Notes: generated by a model not told the origin, from the sequence alone. Shown: positions 54,532 to 63,715, numbered from the stretch's first letter. The stretch: DNA of 64,000 nucleotides from CALKYB01 sp964510575 (GCA_964510575.1 CAZECN010000009.1:1-64000); one strand, 5' to 3'. Numbers and translations: made by a program.

Positions 54532-54982
54532 TAGTCTCTAAAAATTTCTCAAGGCTTCTTTCTATCATGTTGTAGACACCATCAAATCCACCTTCGTAGT
54601 AAGGGTCAGGAACACTTAAGCCCCCACCTTCTGGATCGTATTTTCTAAGACAAAATATTTCAGACTCTCCGCCAATTTTCCTAGCTTCAATGTCTCTAAG
54701 GTTAGACTCATCCATGGCAACAATATAGTCGAACTCGAAATAATCCTGATCATCTAACTGGCGTGATTTCTGACCTGCTAAAGATACTCCATTCTTTTTA
54801 GCTACTGCCACTGACTCAGGATGAGGAGAATTACCCACATGCCACTGCCCAGTTCCACATGAGTCAATATTAAATTTGTCTGCTATTCCTTTCTCTTCAA
54901 CTTGACTACGAAAAATTCCTTCAGCAAGAGGAGACCGACAGATATTTCCTAAGCAAACAAAAAGTACTGAAGTTTTACTCAT
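54524..54982 (-). CDS. low-molecular-weight protein-tyrosine phosphatase
   Basis: A 152-residue phosphatase. VCLGNICRSPLAEGIF holds the C-x5-R loop (Cys10, Arg16 from this start) and VPDPYYEG the general-acid Asp. Bacterial members dephosphorylate tyrosine kinases that control capsule and exopolysaccharide synthesis, or arsenate in other cases. The ATG at 54982 is preferred over the adjacent GTG because AAGGG is correctly spaced for it. The gene follows the proA stop directly, so it is co-transcribed with proBA. Confidence 0.9.
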   Translation of the reverse strand: MSKTSVLFVCLGNICRSPLAEGIFRSQVEEKGIADKFNIDSCGTGQWHVGNSPHPESVAVAKKNGVSLAGQKSRQLDDQDYFEFDYIVAMDESNLRDIEARKIGGESEIFCLRKYDPEGGGLSVPDPYYEGGFDGVYNMIERSLEKFLETIS

Positions 54983-54985
54983 CAC

Positions 54986-56227
54986 CTATTCCCTTATCTG
55001 ACCATTCCCAGCAACTAAATACTTATAAGTAGTGAGGTCCTCTAAACCCATTGGCCCTCTAGCATGAAGTTTGTCCGTACTTATCCCGATCTCAGCACCC
55101 ATTCCAAAAACTGAGCCATCAGCAAATCTCGTAGAGGCATTGACACAAACGGTTGAAGCATCAACTTGATTCTGAAACTTCCTGGTGGATTCTTCTGATC
55201 CAGTTACAATTGCATCTGTGTGCCTAGATCCATATTCATTAATATGGGCTATGGCAGAATCAACTGAATCCACGACCTTGACTGCTAAAATTAAATCCAA
55301 GTATTCAGCATGCCAATCCTCTTCGCTAGCGGCTTTTGCGCTAGGAATTAACTTTTGGACAGCCTCGTCTCCTCTAATTTCAACGCCAGTAAGCAATTCT
55401 GGGAGATTTGCTACAAAGCCTTCCGCCACATCTCTATGAACGAGTAGCGTTTCCATTGCATTACATACTCCTGGACGCTGGCATTTTGCATTTTGTACAA
55501 TACTTGCTGCTTTCGCCAAATCTGCAGAATCGTCCACATATATATGGCAAACTCCCTTGTAGTGCTTGAGAACTGGAACTCGGGCCATTTCTGTAACTGC
55601 GTTGATTAATCCCTCCCCACCTCGAGGAATTACAACGTCTACTAAGCCTTCAAGCTGCACCAACTCCTTTACCGCTTCGCGATCAGTGGTCTGAACCAAC
55701 TGCACAGCATGTTCTGGCATACCAGCTGCTACTCCACCCTCAACAAGAGCTTTAGATATAACTTTATTGCTCTCAATCGCTTCTTTTCCACCTCTTAAAA
55801 TTATTGCATTCGAGGACTTGAAACAAAGCGCAGTTGAATCAACTGTTACGTTGGGCCGAGATTCATAAATAAAGCCAATAACTCCAATGGGTACTCGGAC
55901 TTTCTTAATCTCAAGACCGTTAGGCCTTAAGATAGATTTAATCTCCCCTCCTACTGGGTCAGGAAGATCGATAATATCCCGAACTCCTTGAATCATGGCA
56001 TCAGTACGAGAGTCGGTTAATTCTAAGCGGTCAAGTAGTGCAGAGCTGATTTCGGCAGCTCTGCCTGCTTCAAGGTCTTTTTGGTTGGCTTCTTTCAAAT
56101 CCGATCTGGAAGCTTCTAGAGCATCAGCCATTGAGGCCAATACTTTATTTTTCTTCGCTGTGTCTAGAGCAAGTAGCTCAAAGCTTGCTGCCCGAGCCTG
56201 TTCTCCCAACGTTCTTATAGTACTCAT
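54986..56227 (-). CDS. proA: gamma-glutamyl phosphate reductase
   Basis: Second step of proline synthesis, NADPH-dependent reduction of glutamyl-5-phosphate. The 413-residue protein has the family blocks VPIGVIGFIYESRPNVTVD, ILRGGKEAI and NAKCQRPGVCNAMETLLVH with the catalytic Cys, and SVFGMGAEIGISTDKLHARGPMG near the C-terminus. Its ATG overlaps the proB stop as ATGA, the usual coupled arrangement, so the two enzymes can channel the unstable phosphate. Confidence 0.96.
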   Translation of the reverse strand: MSTIRTLGEQARAASFELLALDTAKKNKVLASMADALEASRSDLKEANQKDLEAGRAAEISSALLDRLELTDSRTDAMIQGVRDIIDLPDPVGGEIKSILRPNGLEIKKVRVPIGVIGFIYESRPNVTVDSTALCFKSSNAIILRGGKEAIESNKVISKALVEGGVAAGMPEHAVQLVQTTDREAVKELVQLEGLVDVVIPRGGEGLINAVTEMARVPVLKHYKGVCHIYVDDSADLAKAASIVQNAKCQRPGVCNAMETLLVHRDVAEGFVANLPELLTGVEIRGDEAVQKLIPSAKAASEEDWHAEYLDLILAVKVVDSVDSAIAHINEYGSRHTDAIVTGSEESTRKFQNQVDASTVCVNASTRFADGSVFGMGAEIGISTDKLHARGPMGLEDLTTYKYLVAGNGQIRE

Positions 56228-57357
56228 ACGATCACCATATTATCTCGATGCACAACTTCGTCCGACAATGTGTTCCCTAATTTTTCGCGACACTCTGAAG
56301 AACTAAGACCTTTTATTTCTTCAAGCTCTTTGTGGGAATAGGCGGTTAGGCCTCGAGCAATAATTTCACCAGATTCATTCTTTATAGCAACCAGGTCACC
56401 GGACTCAAATTCGTCCTCAATAGCTTTTATACCAACAGGTATAAGACTGACCCCTTGCTTTTTAAGAGCTTTTTCCGCTCCGGAATCCACAACAAGCGTA
56501 CCAGAAACTTGAGGAAAAATAGCCAACCACTTCTTTCTAGGGCTGCTGCTTTCAGTCTCTTTCGCCCCAAAAAGACTTCCTATGTCTTTCTTTGATAAGC
56601 AGCTCTCCACAACACCTCGCTCCGCACCAGAGGCAATTATCGTTGGCACCCCTGAGCCAGTGGCCAAAGCGGCAGCCTCCAGTTTAGACTTCATACCACC
56701 AGTAGAAAGTTTGTCAGATTGATCAGAAACAAACTGATACTCACTATCACCTAAGTCACTAATAAAAGAGATTCTTGAGTCCGGATCATTCAAGTCCTTT
56801 CTTAAACCATCCGCAGTTGAAAGAAGAAGCAATCCATCAGAGTCAGTTAGAACTGAAACCATAGCGGCAAGCATGTCGTTATCACCGAAACATAGTTCCT
56901 CAACTGAAACCACATCGTTTTCGTTAACAACTGGAACGATCTTACGCTCAAAGAGTTCTCTTAAGGTATTCTTAATATTTAAATACCTCTTTCGGTCAGC
57001 CAATCCATCACGGGTTAACAAAACTTGACCAACCTTTAAACCAAAAGCTGAAAAGAGTTCTTCATAAGTAGACATTAATCTGCTCTGACCAACCGCAGCG
57101 CACATCTGAAGAGAGGAAAGAGTCTTCGGTCTTTCCGCTAAGCCTAAAGCTTCGATACCTGCTCCGATCGCCCCTGAGCTAACCAAAACAACTTCTCTAT
57201 CTTCAGCAACCAATCTAGCAATTTCACCAGCAATGGATTTTAGGCGCGACTGATCAGGACGACCAGAATCATCACTGATAACTCTAGTGCCAAGCTTAAT
57301 GACTAATCTCTTGGCATTGCCAAGCTTTTGTCTTTGAATTTGTTCCGCTTTATCCAT
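56224..57357 (-). CDS. proB: glutamate 5-kinase with PUA domain
   Basis: First and regulated step of proline synthesis. The 377-residue protein has the amino-acid kinase domain (RLVIKLGTRVI, VLVSSGAIGAG, VVNENDVVSVEE, DGL..., STGGMKSKLEAA) and a C-terminal PUA domain from about residue 285. Full-length form. A perfect 11-bp hairpin (57358-57388) overlaps its ribosome site, so initiation may be controlled. It heads the proB-proA-phosphatase unit. Confidence 0.96.
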   Translation of the reverse strand: MDKAEQIQRQKLGNAKRLVIKLGTRVISDDSGRPDQSRLKSIAGEIARLVAEDREVVLVSSGAIGAGIEALGLAERPKTLSSLQMCAAVGQSRLMSTYEELFSAFGLKVGQVLLTRDGLADRKRYLNIKNTLRELFERKIVPVVNENDVVSVEELCFGDNDMLAAMVSVLTDSDGLLLLSTADGLRKDLNDPDSRISFISDLGDSEYQFVSDQSDKLSTGGMKSKLEAAALATGSGVPTIIASGAERGVVESCLSKKDIGSLFGAKETESSSPRKKWLAIFPQVSGTLVVDSGAEKALKKQGVSLIPVGIKAIEDEFESGDLVAIKNESGEIIARGLTAYSHKELEEIKGLSSSECREKLGNTLSDEVVHRDNMVIV

Positions 57358-57388
57358 AACTCCGCTCTTTCGCTGGTAGAGCGGAGTT
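57358..57388 (-). promoter_or_regulatory. hairpin covering the proB ribosome-binding site
   Basis: On the minus strand AACTCCGCTCT and AGAGCGGAGTT form a perfect 11-bp stem with a nine-base loop, and the second arm ends directly at the proB ATG. The only GGAG ribosome site is inside this arm. No T-run follows, so it is not a normal terminator for fumC. It looks like a translational control structure. Confidence 0.6.
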
Positions 57389-57437
57389 TACGATTTTTAT
57401 AAGCTGGTGGCTAGTTGCAGCTCTAAAATCTTAAAGT

Positions 57438-58826
57438 TTACAGCCCCGGCTTAGTCATTTTGACGAGATCTAGTGCCTTGTTCAGCTCATCTTCTGGAAG
57501 TCCGGATTCTCTAAGGGCAACGGCTCTTAGGGGCTCCCCTGTTTTCCAAGCTGTTTTGGCAATCTCCGCTGACTTGTCGTAGCCAATAATAGGAACTAGA
57601 GCTGTTACGGTTGAGATATTAGCCTCAGCCAGCTCATGCAATCTTTCTGGATTGGCAGTGATACCATCAACACACTTCGTGGCCATATTACGAGCGGTGT
57701 TAGCCAAAAGGCTAATCGACTCAAGAATATTATGAGCAATCACCGGCATAGCCACGTTGAGCTCAAAAGTGCTTCCAACATGACCCGCAGTGGTAACAGC
57801 GGCATCGTTTCCAATGACTTGGCAACCAACCATTATAGCTGACTCACAAATAACAGGGTTAATCTTACCAGGCATAATGGATGAGCCAGGCTGAACTGCT
57901 GGAAGGGAAATCTCACCCAATCCACAACGTGGACCAGTACCAAGCAATCTAATATCGTTGGCAATCTTAATTACACTGGTAGCAATCGTCTTTAACTGCC
58001 CGCTCATTTCTACAAGCGCGTCTTTAGCAGACTGAGCTTCAAAATGATTACTTGCTTCAACAAACGGTAATCCAGAGCGAGAGGCAATTTCCTTAATTAC
58101 TTTATCCGCAAAACCAAGAGGGGTGTTAAGCCCTGTCCCTACGGCAGTTCCTCCCAAAGGAAGCTCATAGATAGTTTCAAGAGAACGTTCCAGTCTTCGA
58201 ACCCCTTGCTCAATCTGAGCTTTATATCCTCCAAACTCCTGGCCAAGAGTAACCGGCGTTGCATCTTGCAAGTGCGTTCGTCCAGTTTTTACTAGATCTT
58301 TGTATTCTTCCGCTTTCTTGCCAAGAGACTCAGCAAAAACTTTTAGGCCCGGAATTAACTCATCATTGATTTCTCTGGCAGTTGCTATGTGAATTTCAGT
58401 TGGGATTGTATCGTTAGAGGATTGGCTAGCATTAACATGATCGTTAGGGTGAACCTTAATTTCGCCACCGGACATTTCTTTTGCTCGGTTAGCCACCACT
58501 TCGTTGACGTTCATGTTACTTGAGGTGCCCGAACCAGTCTGAAAGATGTCTACAACAAAGTGGTCGTTTAGCTTGCCGCTTTCTACCTCTTCGGCAGCTG
58601 CAACAATCGCGTCTTTCATAGCGTCGTCCAAAACCCCCAGCTGATTATTTACCACTGCGGCAGAGCGCTTAACTAAGCCCATGGCTTTAATCATTGGCTC
58701 AGTAAACTTCAGCGTGCTTATTGGAAAATTTTCTACTGCTCTTTGTGTTTGAGCCGCATAGTAGGCAGATGCAGGAACCTGCATTTCACCCATTGAATCT
58801 TTCTCAGTTCTGAACTTTTGGGACAT
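57438..58826 (-). CDS. fumC: class II fumarate hydratase
   Basis: TCA-cycle enzyme converting fumarate to malate without an iron-sulfur cluster, so stable to oxidants. The 462-residue protein has the superfamily signature GSSIMPGKINPV, the TGRTHLQDATPVTLGQEFGGY block with the catalytic His, and SSNDTIPTEIH. Length and motifs are standard, separating it from argininosuccinate or aspartate lyases. Divergent from the pseudopilin operon; proB follows 80 bases downstream. Confidence 0.96.
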   Translation of the reverse strand: MSQKFRTEKDSMGEMQVPASAYYAAQTQRAVENFPISTLKFTEPMIKAMGLVKRSAAVVNNQLGVLDDAMKDAIVAAAEEVESGKLNDHFVVDIFQTGSGTSSNMNVNEVVANRAKEMSGGEIKVHPNDHVNASQSSNDTIPTEIHIATAREINDELIPGLKVFAESLGKKAEEYKDLVKTGRTHLQDATPVTLGQEFGGYKAQIEQGVRRLERSLETIYELPLGGTAVGTGLNTPLGFADKVIKEIASRSGLPFVEASNHFEAQSAKDALVEMSGQLKTIATSVIKIANDIRLLGTGPRCGLGEISLPAVQPGSSIMPGKINPVICESAIMVGCQVIGNDAAVTTAGHVGSTFELNVAMPVIAHNILESISLLANTARNMATKCVDGITANPERLHELAEANISTVTALVPIIGYDKSAEIAKTAWKTGEPLRAVALRESGLPEDELNKALDLVKMTKPGL

Positions 58827-58969
58827 TTTTTTACTCCGCTTCCTATTTTGCGATTGAACCCCGCGGTTATAGTAACCTCACCAACTCAAATCAAGGCTTT
58901 CAACCAGTCCTTTTTGAGATTTCTTCTCAAAAACTGAAAATATCTATCCTCAATGGCGAAGAACTGTTC

Positions 58970-59431
58970 ATGACTAACAAACTGATGAAAATAGCTAACA
59001 ACGAGGAGGGCTTCTCTCTCTCGGAGTTGATAGCTGGCTTAAGCGTAATGGGAATAATTCTTTTATTTTCAACCACAAGTTCAGATTTTCTAAGAGGCAG
59101 TTCCCTAACCCTAAACTCAAATATGATCGAACAAGAGCTAGAGAGGGTACAGCTGGTATCTATGGTAACCCAAAGTCCCCTCTCTGTTGTACTAAACCAA
59201 AGTTCTATTGAGGTTAGGGGCGCAGCTCACCCTCTAAGAAAAATAAACTTGAAAGGGGTAAAACTAAAGCCTTCTTTCGGCATATTCGAAAATCAGATCA
59301 AATTCTCTGCAAGTGGTTCAGCTTCTCCGGGTAAGCTGACCTTAACCAACCAAAACAACAAAAGCTGTGACTTGACCGTTTCAATTTATGGCTATGTTAC
59401 AAACCATTGCATTCCTAAGGAAAAGTCATGA
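58970..59431 (+). CDS. type IV pseudopilin (FimT/GspH-like)
   Basis: A 153-residue prepilin. After a 14-residue leader ending in Gly, the sequence FSLSELIAGLSVMGIILLFS carries the prepilin peptidase site, Glu at mature position 5 and the hydrophobic helix. The remainder is a small beta domain with two cysteines near the end. Minor pseudopilins prime pilus or type II secretion filaments. It opens a run of four overlapping genes; the next ATG is inside its stop region. Confidence 0.82.
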   Translation: MTNKLMKIANNEEGFSLSELIAGLSVMGIILLFSTTSSDFLRGSSLTLNSNMIEQELERVQLVSMVTQSPLSVVLNQSSIEVRGAAHPLRKINLKGVKLKPSFGIFENQIKFSASGSASPGKLTLTNQNNKSCDLTVSIYGYVTNHCIPKEKS

Positions 59432-59700
59432 GTTTCGGTGAAGTCCTAGTTAGTTTAACAATTATACTCTCCGCACTAGCTGGCTTTAATGCTGCTGCCA
59501 GCCAGCACAGCGCAGTAGAAACAATTTTTAAACTTAGAATCGAAACTATCTCAAAAATTAGGCAAGACATAGAGAATCAAAAAAATCTAATTCGTCTAGA
59601 AAAACTTGGTGAAAATTGCGAGAAACTTGGTAGCTCAGAAAATTGTGAAGCCTTTAAGTGTTTCTTTGAAGACCTAGAGTATAGTCTATGTCTTCCTTAA
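59428..59700 (+). CDS. leaderless pilin-like protein (PilV/GspI-like)
   Basis: A 90-residue protein whose first residues SFGEVLVSLTIILSALAGF align with the mature start of pilins (FTLIEVLVSLTI), with Glu5 in register if the initiator Met takes position 1. No leader or Gly-Phe cleavage site precedes it, and an in-frame stop four codons upstream excludes a longer product. It overlaps the preceding gene by four bases. Either the protein is inserted without processing or it is a degenerate member. Four cysteines lie in the C-terminal half. Confidence 0.6.
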   Translation: MSFGEVLVSLTIILSALAGFNAAASQHSAVETIFKLRIETISKIRQDIENQKNLIRLEKLGENCEKLGSSENCEAFKCFFEDLEYSLCLP

Positions 59701-60416
59701 CAAATAGAGCTAAAGGGTTCTCTCTACCAGAACTTTTAGTCGCAACTCTAATATCTCTGAGCAGCTTAGCGCTTCTCGCACCATCTATAAAATCTGGCTA
59801 TCAGTTCCAATTCAAAAACTTTGAAGAACACCAAACCCAGCTTAGTAATCAAAAACTAGAAGAGACAATCTACAATTTCTTCAACAACTCCGAGCAAATT
59901 GCTGGCCTAAGACAGGTTTACACTACAAACTCAGGTGAACTGGCTTTTCTACTTTCTGACAGCAGTGTAGTTGGCAAGCTAGAAGACACCTGCTTTCAAC
60001 TAAGTAAAACACATTCCGGAATAAGAGCCGTCCTCGCTGTTACAGTTTCGGGTTACAAACTTTTAAAGTTAAACCCAAATCGAAGAACTGGCAGAAAGCT
60101 TTGTCAGCAAGATCTTGTAGAAGAAATTGAACTACTCAACAATCAAACTACTAGCTCGCTTGAACCTAGTCTAGCAGTGATTGGAGTTCGCGATTTAGTA
60201 AGTCTCTCTCTGAATTCAGATGGCGAACTGCGCCGCATATCTCTGCTCAGCCGGAGTAACCAAAAAATAATCGCTGACCTTGAGAACTTTATAGTCGAAG
60301 AAGATTTTAAAGAGATCATTACTATCAGCTGGAGGCTAAAGGGGGGTACACAAAGGGAGCTAAAATTTTCGGTGATAAAGAAAAAGTCTTCTCATCTCGA
60401 GTGGCTTAACTTATGA
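59688..60416 (+). CDS. type IV pseudopilin (PilW/GspJ-like)
   Basis: A 242-residue prepilin. The leader ends AKG and the mature N-terminus FSLPELLVATLISLSSLALL includes Glu5. Position in the operon, length and a long C-terminal domain suggest the PilW/GspJ slot. It overlaps the previous gene by 13 bases and the next by four. Confidence 0.78.
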   Translation: MSSLTNRAKGFSLPELLVATLISLSSLALLAPSIKSGYQFQFKNFEEHQTQLSNQKLEETIYNFFNNSEQIAGLRQVYTTNSGELAFLLSDSSVVGKLEDTCFQLSKTHSGIRAVLAVTVSGYKLLKLNPNRRTGRKLCQQDLVEEIELLNNQTTSSLEPSLAVIGVRDLVSLSLNSDGELRRISLLSRSNQKIIADLENFIVEEDFKEIITISWRLKGGTQRELKFSVIKKKSSHLEWLNL

Positions 60417-61201
60417 CGAATCTACTAGTAGAAACATCAAATAGAGGGGGAGCGCTAATTGGCGCAATTCTTTTTTCAGCCTTGATGCTTTCGCTATCGG
60501 CTATTATTTTTAAAAATACAATTTCAAAAAAAGGTTTAGTTCAAAATCTGCAAGTTTCATTGGCTTTGCGGGAAGAAATAATAAAAAAGCTCAAAGAAGG
60601 GCAACTCCATGCAGTAGAGAAACAGACTAGGAAACTTGAGAGAGAAATCTTTAAAGCTGGAGATTTTGAAGCAAGCCTGAGTTGGTCCAACAAACGCATT
60701 GACTTCCCCTCTCCCGACTGGAACCTGCTGGAAGCTTTACCAAAGAAAGATTGTTATCAATCAAATCAAAAAACTGGAGCTACCGCTGCCCTGTCCTGCT
60801 TGGGATTAGAAGACTTTTTTCCGGCATATGGTGGGAATATTCTAAGCAAGCAGGATCAGTTTTTAAAGCTTCCGCTCTATTTTATTGGTGGTGACTTTGA
60901 AATTGATGGAGAATTGATTCTTAACCCAGAAAACTCCCTTACCCTTGTCATTGCTGTTGGAAATATCAAAATTAAACAAGTCTCTGGTGAAGATCACCAA
61001 CAGCTAATCCTTTACTCCGCGAGCAACACAATTGAAATAGCGGAAGAAGTTTCAGCTCTGGCACTTTGCGAAGAATCAGGGCCTAGTTTCAAACTATCCT
61101 TAATGGCGCCAAAAAATTTGTCTTCATTTATAGGTTGTCCCCAAAAACTGAGTGAGATTTTATGGCCCAAAGAGAGCCTGCTGGCCTACCAAATACCCTA
61201 G
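60413..61201 (+). CDS. PilX/GspK-like pseudopilin
   Basis: A 262-residue protein with a short polar start and then RGGALIGAILFSALMLSLSAIIF, the pattern of PilX-type minor pilins, which have Gly-Gly-Ala-Leu in place of Gly-Phe-Thr-Leu-Ile-Glu and lack Glu5. The C-terminal part has two Cys pairs. Last gene of the pseudopilin operon; its stop overlaps the convergent methyltransferase gene by four bases. Whether the set serves a type IV pilus or a type II secretion system cannot be told, since no core genes are present. Confidence 0.7.
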   Translation: MTNLLVETSNRGGALIGAILFSALMLSLSAIIFKNTISKKGLVQNLQVSLALREEIIKKLKEGQLHAVEKQTRKLEREIFKAGDFEASLSWSNKRIDFPSPDWNLLEALPKKDCYQSNQKTGATAALSCLGLEDFFPAYGGNILSKQDQFLKLPLYFIGGDFEIDGELILNPENSLTLVIAVGNIKIKQVSGEDHQQLILYSASNTIEIAEEVSALALCEESGPSFKLSLMAPKNLSSFIGCPQKLSEILWPKESLLAYQIP

Positions 61202-61683
61202 AGCCAGCGCCGAACCTTTCTGGTGTATTCCACAAACTGCTCTCCATAGACCTCTCGCATCATTTTCTCTTCAGGCAGAACAAAACAAATATTCACCCAA
61301 ATGAAGAAAATCAAAGGAACCAAGAAAGGTAAAGGGTCATTCAACTGAAGACAAATACCAAGCAAAACCAAAGTCATCCCTAGATAAATTGGATTTCTTG
61401 AGTAAGAGTAAGGCCCAAGCTGAAGCAATGTACTAGACTCTTTGAAAGGAGTGATCTCCGTTTCAAACTTAATAAAAAGCTTTCGGCAGGAGATAACCAA
61501 CCAAATACCAAATATTGATAGTAAAGCTCCGAAGTAACCCGGCAAAGGAGAATCAAAGATTCTGATGTCTGAGAAAAAACAGAGTGTGATTGAAGCAAAG
61601 ACTGAAAACACCAAAACATGGGGTGGGTAGACGCGCCTGTCTGTTAAAGTTACTTCTTCAATTGCTTCTAATTGCTCAACCAT
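61198..61683 (-). CDS. isoprenylcysteine carboxyl methyltransferase-family membrane protein
   Basis: From the ATG at 61683 the protein has about 161 residues and four membrane segments. GPYSYSRNPIYLGMTLVLLG and EEKMMREVYGEQFVEYTRKVRRW are the SAM-binding signature of the ICMT/PEMT family. A longer open frame upstream would overlap ddl and has no signal for initiation. Bacterial members methylate small molecules or lipids; substrate unknown. Confidence 0.82.
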   Translation of the reverse strand: MVEQLEAIEEVTLTDRRVYPPHVLVFSVFASITLCFFSDIRIFDSPLPGYFGALLSIFGIWLVISCRKLFIKFETEITPFKESSTLLQLGPYSYSRNPIYLGMTLVLLGICLQLNDPLPFLVPLIFFIWVNICFVLPEEKMMREVYGEQFVEYTRKVRRWL

Positions 61684-61728
61684 TCGAAACCCTTTGCAGC
61701 TTGTGGTTTTTCCTTTAGTCTCTTCAAC

Positions 61729-62832
61729 ATGACAGTAAACAAAAAGCAAAAAATAACCGTAGCTGTTCTGATGGGTGGTCAGTCCTCGGAGCATGAGATT
61801 TCACTGATTTCCGCATGTAATGTGATTTCAGCGATGGATCCGGAAAAATACGAAATTATTCCTCTTGGAATTAATCGCAAAGGAGAGTGGCTACTTCAAG
61901 ATAAAGACAAGCCGGCTCTAAACGAAACAGATCCAAAATCGGTTGAACTCAGCCCAGGGGGAAAGCGAGTAAGCTTTTTTCCCGGAGATGGCACAGCTAG
62001 TTTTAAAGTAGACGAAGAAACTCTTGGTCCAATCGACTGTATCTTTCCAGTTCTTCATGGCCCGAAAGGTGAAGATGGTACAATTCAAGGAATGCTTAAA
62101 CTTAGCGGAATTCCTTTTGTGGGTTGCGATGTTTTATCCTCCGCGGCTTGCATGGATAAAGACATTACTAAAAGATTATTAAGCCAAGCAGAAATTAAAA
62201 ACGCTGAATACCTAATTGCTGAAAAGGATGGCCCAGACTTACACTTTAAAGAAGCCAAGGAAAGCCTTGGAACTCCGATGTTTATAAAGCCAGCGAACCA
62301 AGGCTCAAGCATCGGTGTTTATAAAGTTAGGACTGAGGAAGAGTTTGAAAGTGGAATGAAACAGGCTTTTAAGTTTGACACGAAGCTTGTCGTAGAGCGC
62401 GGAGTCGAGGGAAGGGAGATCGAGTGTTCTGTTTTGGGAAACACCAGACCAGTGGCTTCACTGCCTGGCGAATTAATTCTAAGCGATGATTTTTATTCTT
62501 TTGAAACCAAATATATTAGTGAAGATGGGGCTAAGCTTCAGATACCAGCAGAATTAGAAGACGAAGAACTTTCAGCTCTGCAAAAAACTGCTATAGCTGC
62601 TTACAAAGCACTAGAGTGTTCTGGTTTAGCGAGGGTTGATTTTTTCTTAACTGAAGAAAAAGAATGGATGGTTAATGAGATAAATACTCTCCCCGGCTTC
62701 ACTGCAATCAGCATGTATCCTCAAATGTGGGAAGCCAGCGGAATTTCCTACCCTGAACTAATTGACCAACTAATTGAGCTTGCTTTGACTCGTTTCCAAG
62801 TTATTTCTCAGCTCAAATCAGCAAATGATTAA
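61729..62832 (+). CDS. ddl: D-alanine--D-alanine ligase
   Basis: ATP-grasp enzyme that makes the D-Ala-D-Ala end of peptidoglycan precursors. From the ATG at 61729 the product has 367 residues and begins with VAVLMGGQSSEHEIS; the frame opens 19 codons earlier but those residues are not conserved. GPKGEDGTIQG, KPANQGSSIGVYKV, REIECSVLG and the metal-binding VNEINTLPGFTAISMYP are all present. Not embedded in a mur cluster. It overlaps the HAD phosphatase gene by eight bases. Confidence 0.95.
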   Translation: MTVNKKQKITVAVLMGGQSSEHEISLISACNVISAMDPEKYEIIPLGINRKGEWLLQDKDKPALNETDPKSVELSPGGKRVSFFPGDGTASFKVDEETLGPIDCIFPVLHGPKGEDGTIQGMLKLSGIPFVGCDVLSSAACMDKDITKRLLSQAEIKNAEYLIAEKDGPDLHFKEAKESLGTPMFIKPANQGSSIGVYKVRTEEEFESGMKQAFKFDTKLVVERGVEGREIECSVLGNTRPVASLPGELILSDDFYSFETKYISEDGAKLQIPAELEDEELSALQKTAIAAYKALECSGLARVDFFLTEEKEWMVNEINTLPGFTAISMYPQMWEASGISYPELIDQLIELALTRFQVISQLKSAND

Positions 62833-63469
62833 GAATATTTTTTTCGATCTTGATGGGACTATTACAGACAGTGCCGAAGGAATAATAGGTACTGTTAAGT
62901 TCATGCTGTCAGAACTAGAGATTGCTATTCCTGAGGAAGATCTCAGTTGGGTAATTGGGCCACCTTTTGAAGAAAGCGTTGCCAAGCTGATTGGAGACTC
63001 TGACCCTAAAAAAGTCAGCCACGCAGTTGAAATTTACCGAGGCAAATTTGTCAAAGAAGGTCTCTATCAAAATAGGCTCTACGCAGGGATAGAAGAAGTT
63101 TTGAAAGAACTAGCTGAAAAATATACTTTATTCATCGCAACTAGTAAGCCCACCCCTCAAGCTAAAACAGTAGCTAAACATTTTAAGATGGATCAGTTTT
63201 TTAAGGAAATATACGGCAGCGGTGAACATGGAGAGATGCCAGAGAAGGGTAGAATTCTCGGACTGGCACTGGAAGAGCAAAAATTAAAACCAAAAGAGTG
63301 CTTGATGATTGGGGATCGGCATCATGACATCGAGGGGGCTAAAGCTCATGGCATTGTCCCAATTTCAGTCAGCTATGGGTATGGTGATTTACGGGAATTT
63401 TCTGAGGCAAAGATGGTGGTCAACTCTCCAGCTGAAATTCCTGCCTCGATCAATTTTGCCCTAAAGTGA
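62825..63469 (+). CDS. HAD phosphatase, phosphoglycolate phosphatase-like
   Basis: A 214-residue HAD-superfamily hydrolase. Motif I FFDLDGTITDS has the nucleophile and acid Asp, motif II is IATSK, and motif III/IV is MIGDRHHDIEGAKAHG. The cap domain matches the Gph/PGMB group. Likely substrates are phosphoglycolate or another small phosphoester. Coupled to ddl by an eight-base overlap. Confidence 0.88.
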   Translation: MIKNIFFDLDGTITDSAEGIIGTVKFMLSELEIAIPEEDLSWVIGPPFEESVAKLIGDSDPKKVSHAVEIYRGKFVKEGLYQNRLYAGIEEVLKELAEKYTLFIATSKPTPQAKTVAKHFKMDQFFKEIYGSGEHGEMPEKGRILGLALEEQKLKPKECLMIGDRHHDIEGAKAHGIVPISVSYGYGDLREFSEAKMVVNSPAEIPASINFALK

Positions 63470-63619
63470 TCGGCTACCTCCTTAGAGCACCAGTAATATT
63501 TAATATTTTTTAGACAATAAGTGTCTAGATTTACAGTGCCCCTCCCTTTTGATAGTTCACTAGAGCCACATTTTTCCTCACGTTCTCTTAAAACAAAATT
63601 CTTGTAGACATTGATATTC

Positions 63620-63654
63620 ACCAGTCCTTCAGGACTTTTATCCGAAGGACTGGT
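63620..63654 (+). terminator. hairpin downstream of the HAD gene
   Basis: ACCAGTCCTTC pairs with GAAGGACTGGT, an 11-bp perfect stem with a 13-base loop, 150 bases after the HAD stop. No T-run follows. It may act with the next hairpin in the leader of the following gene. Confidence 0.45.
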
Positions 63655-63678
63655 CGAACAGATAAGGTTTTGCTGTTT

Positions 63679-63715
63679 ACCTACCCCTATTCACTGACGA
63701 GTGAGTAGGTTTTTC
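63679..63715 (+). terminator. hairpin with T-run ahead of the last gene
   Basis: ACCTAC pairs with GTAGGT and TCACT with AGTGA around a GACG loop, with a six-base bulge, followed directly by TTTTT. It lies just 20 bases before the next ATG. It is either the terminator of the ddl transcript or an attenuator in the leader of the next gene. Confidence 0.5.

Noticed and set aside
63373..63621. 82-codon minus-strand frame overlapping the end of the HAD gene
   Set aside because: No convincing ribosome site, no recognisable domain, and it overlaps both a well-supported gene and its 3' hairpin.
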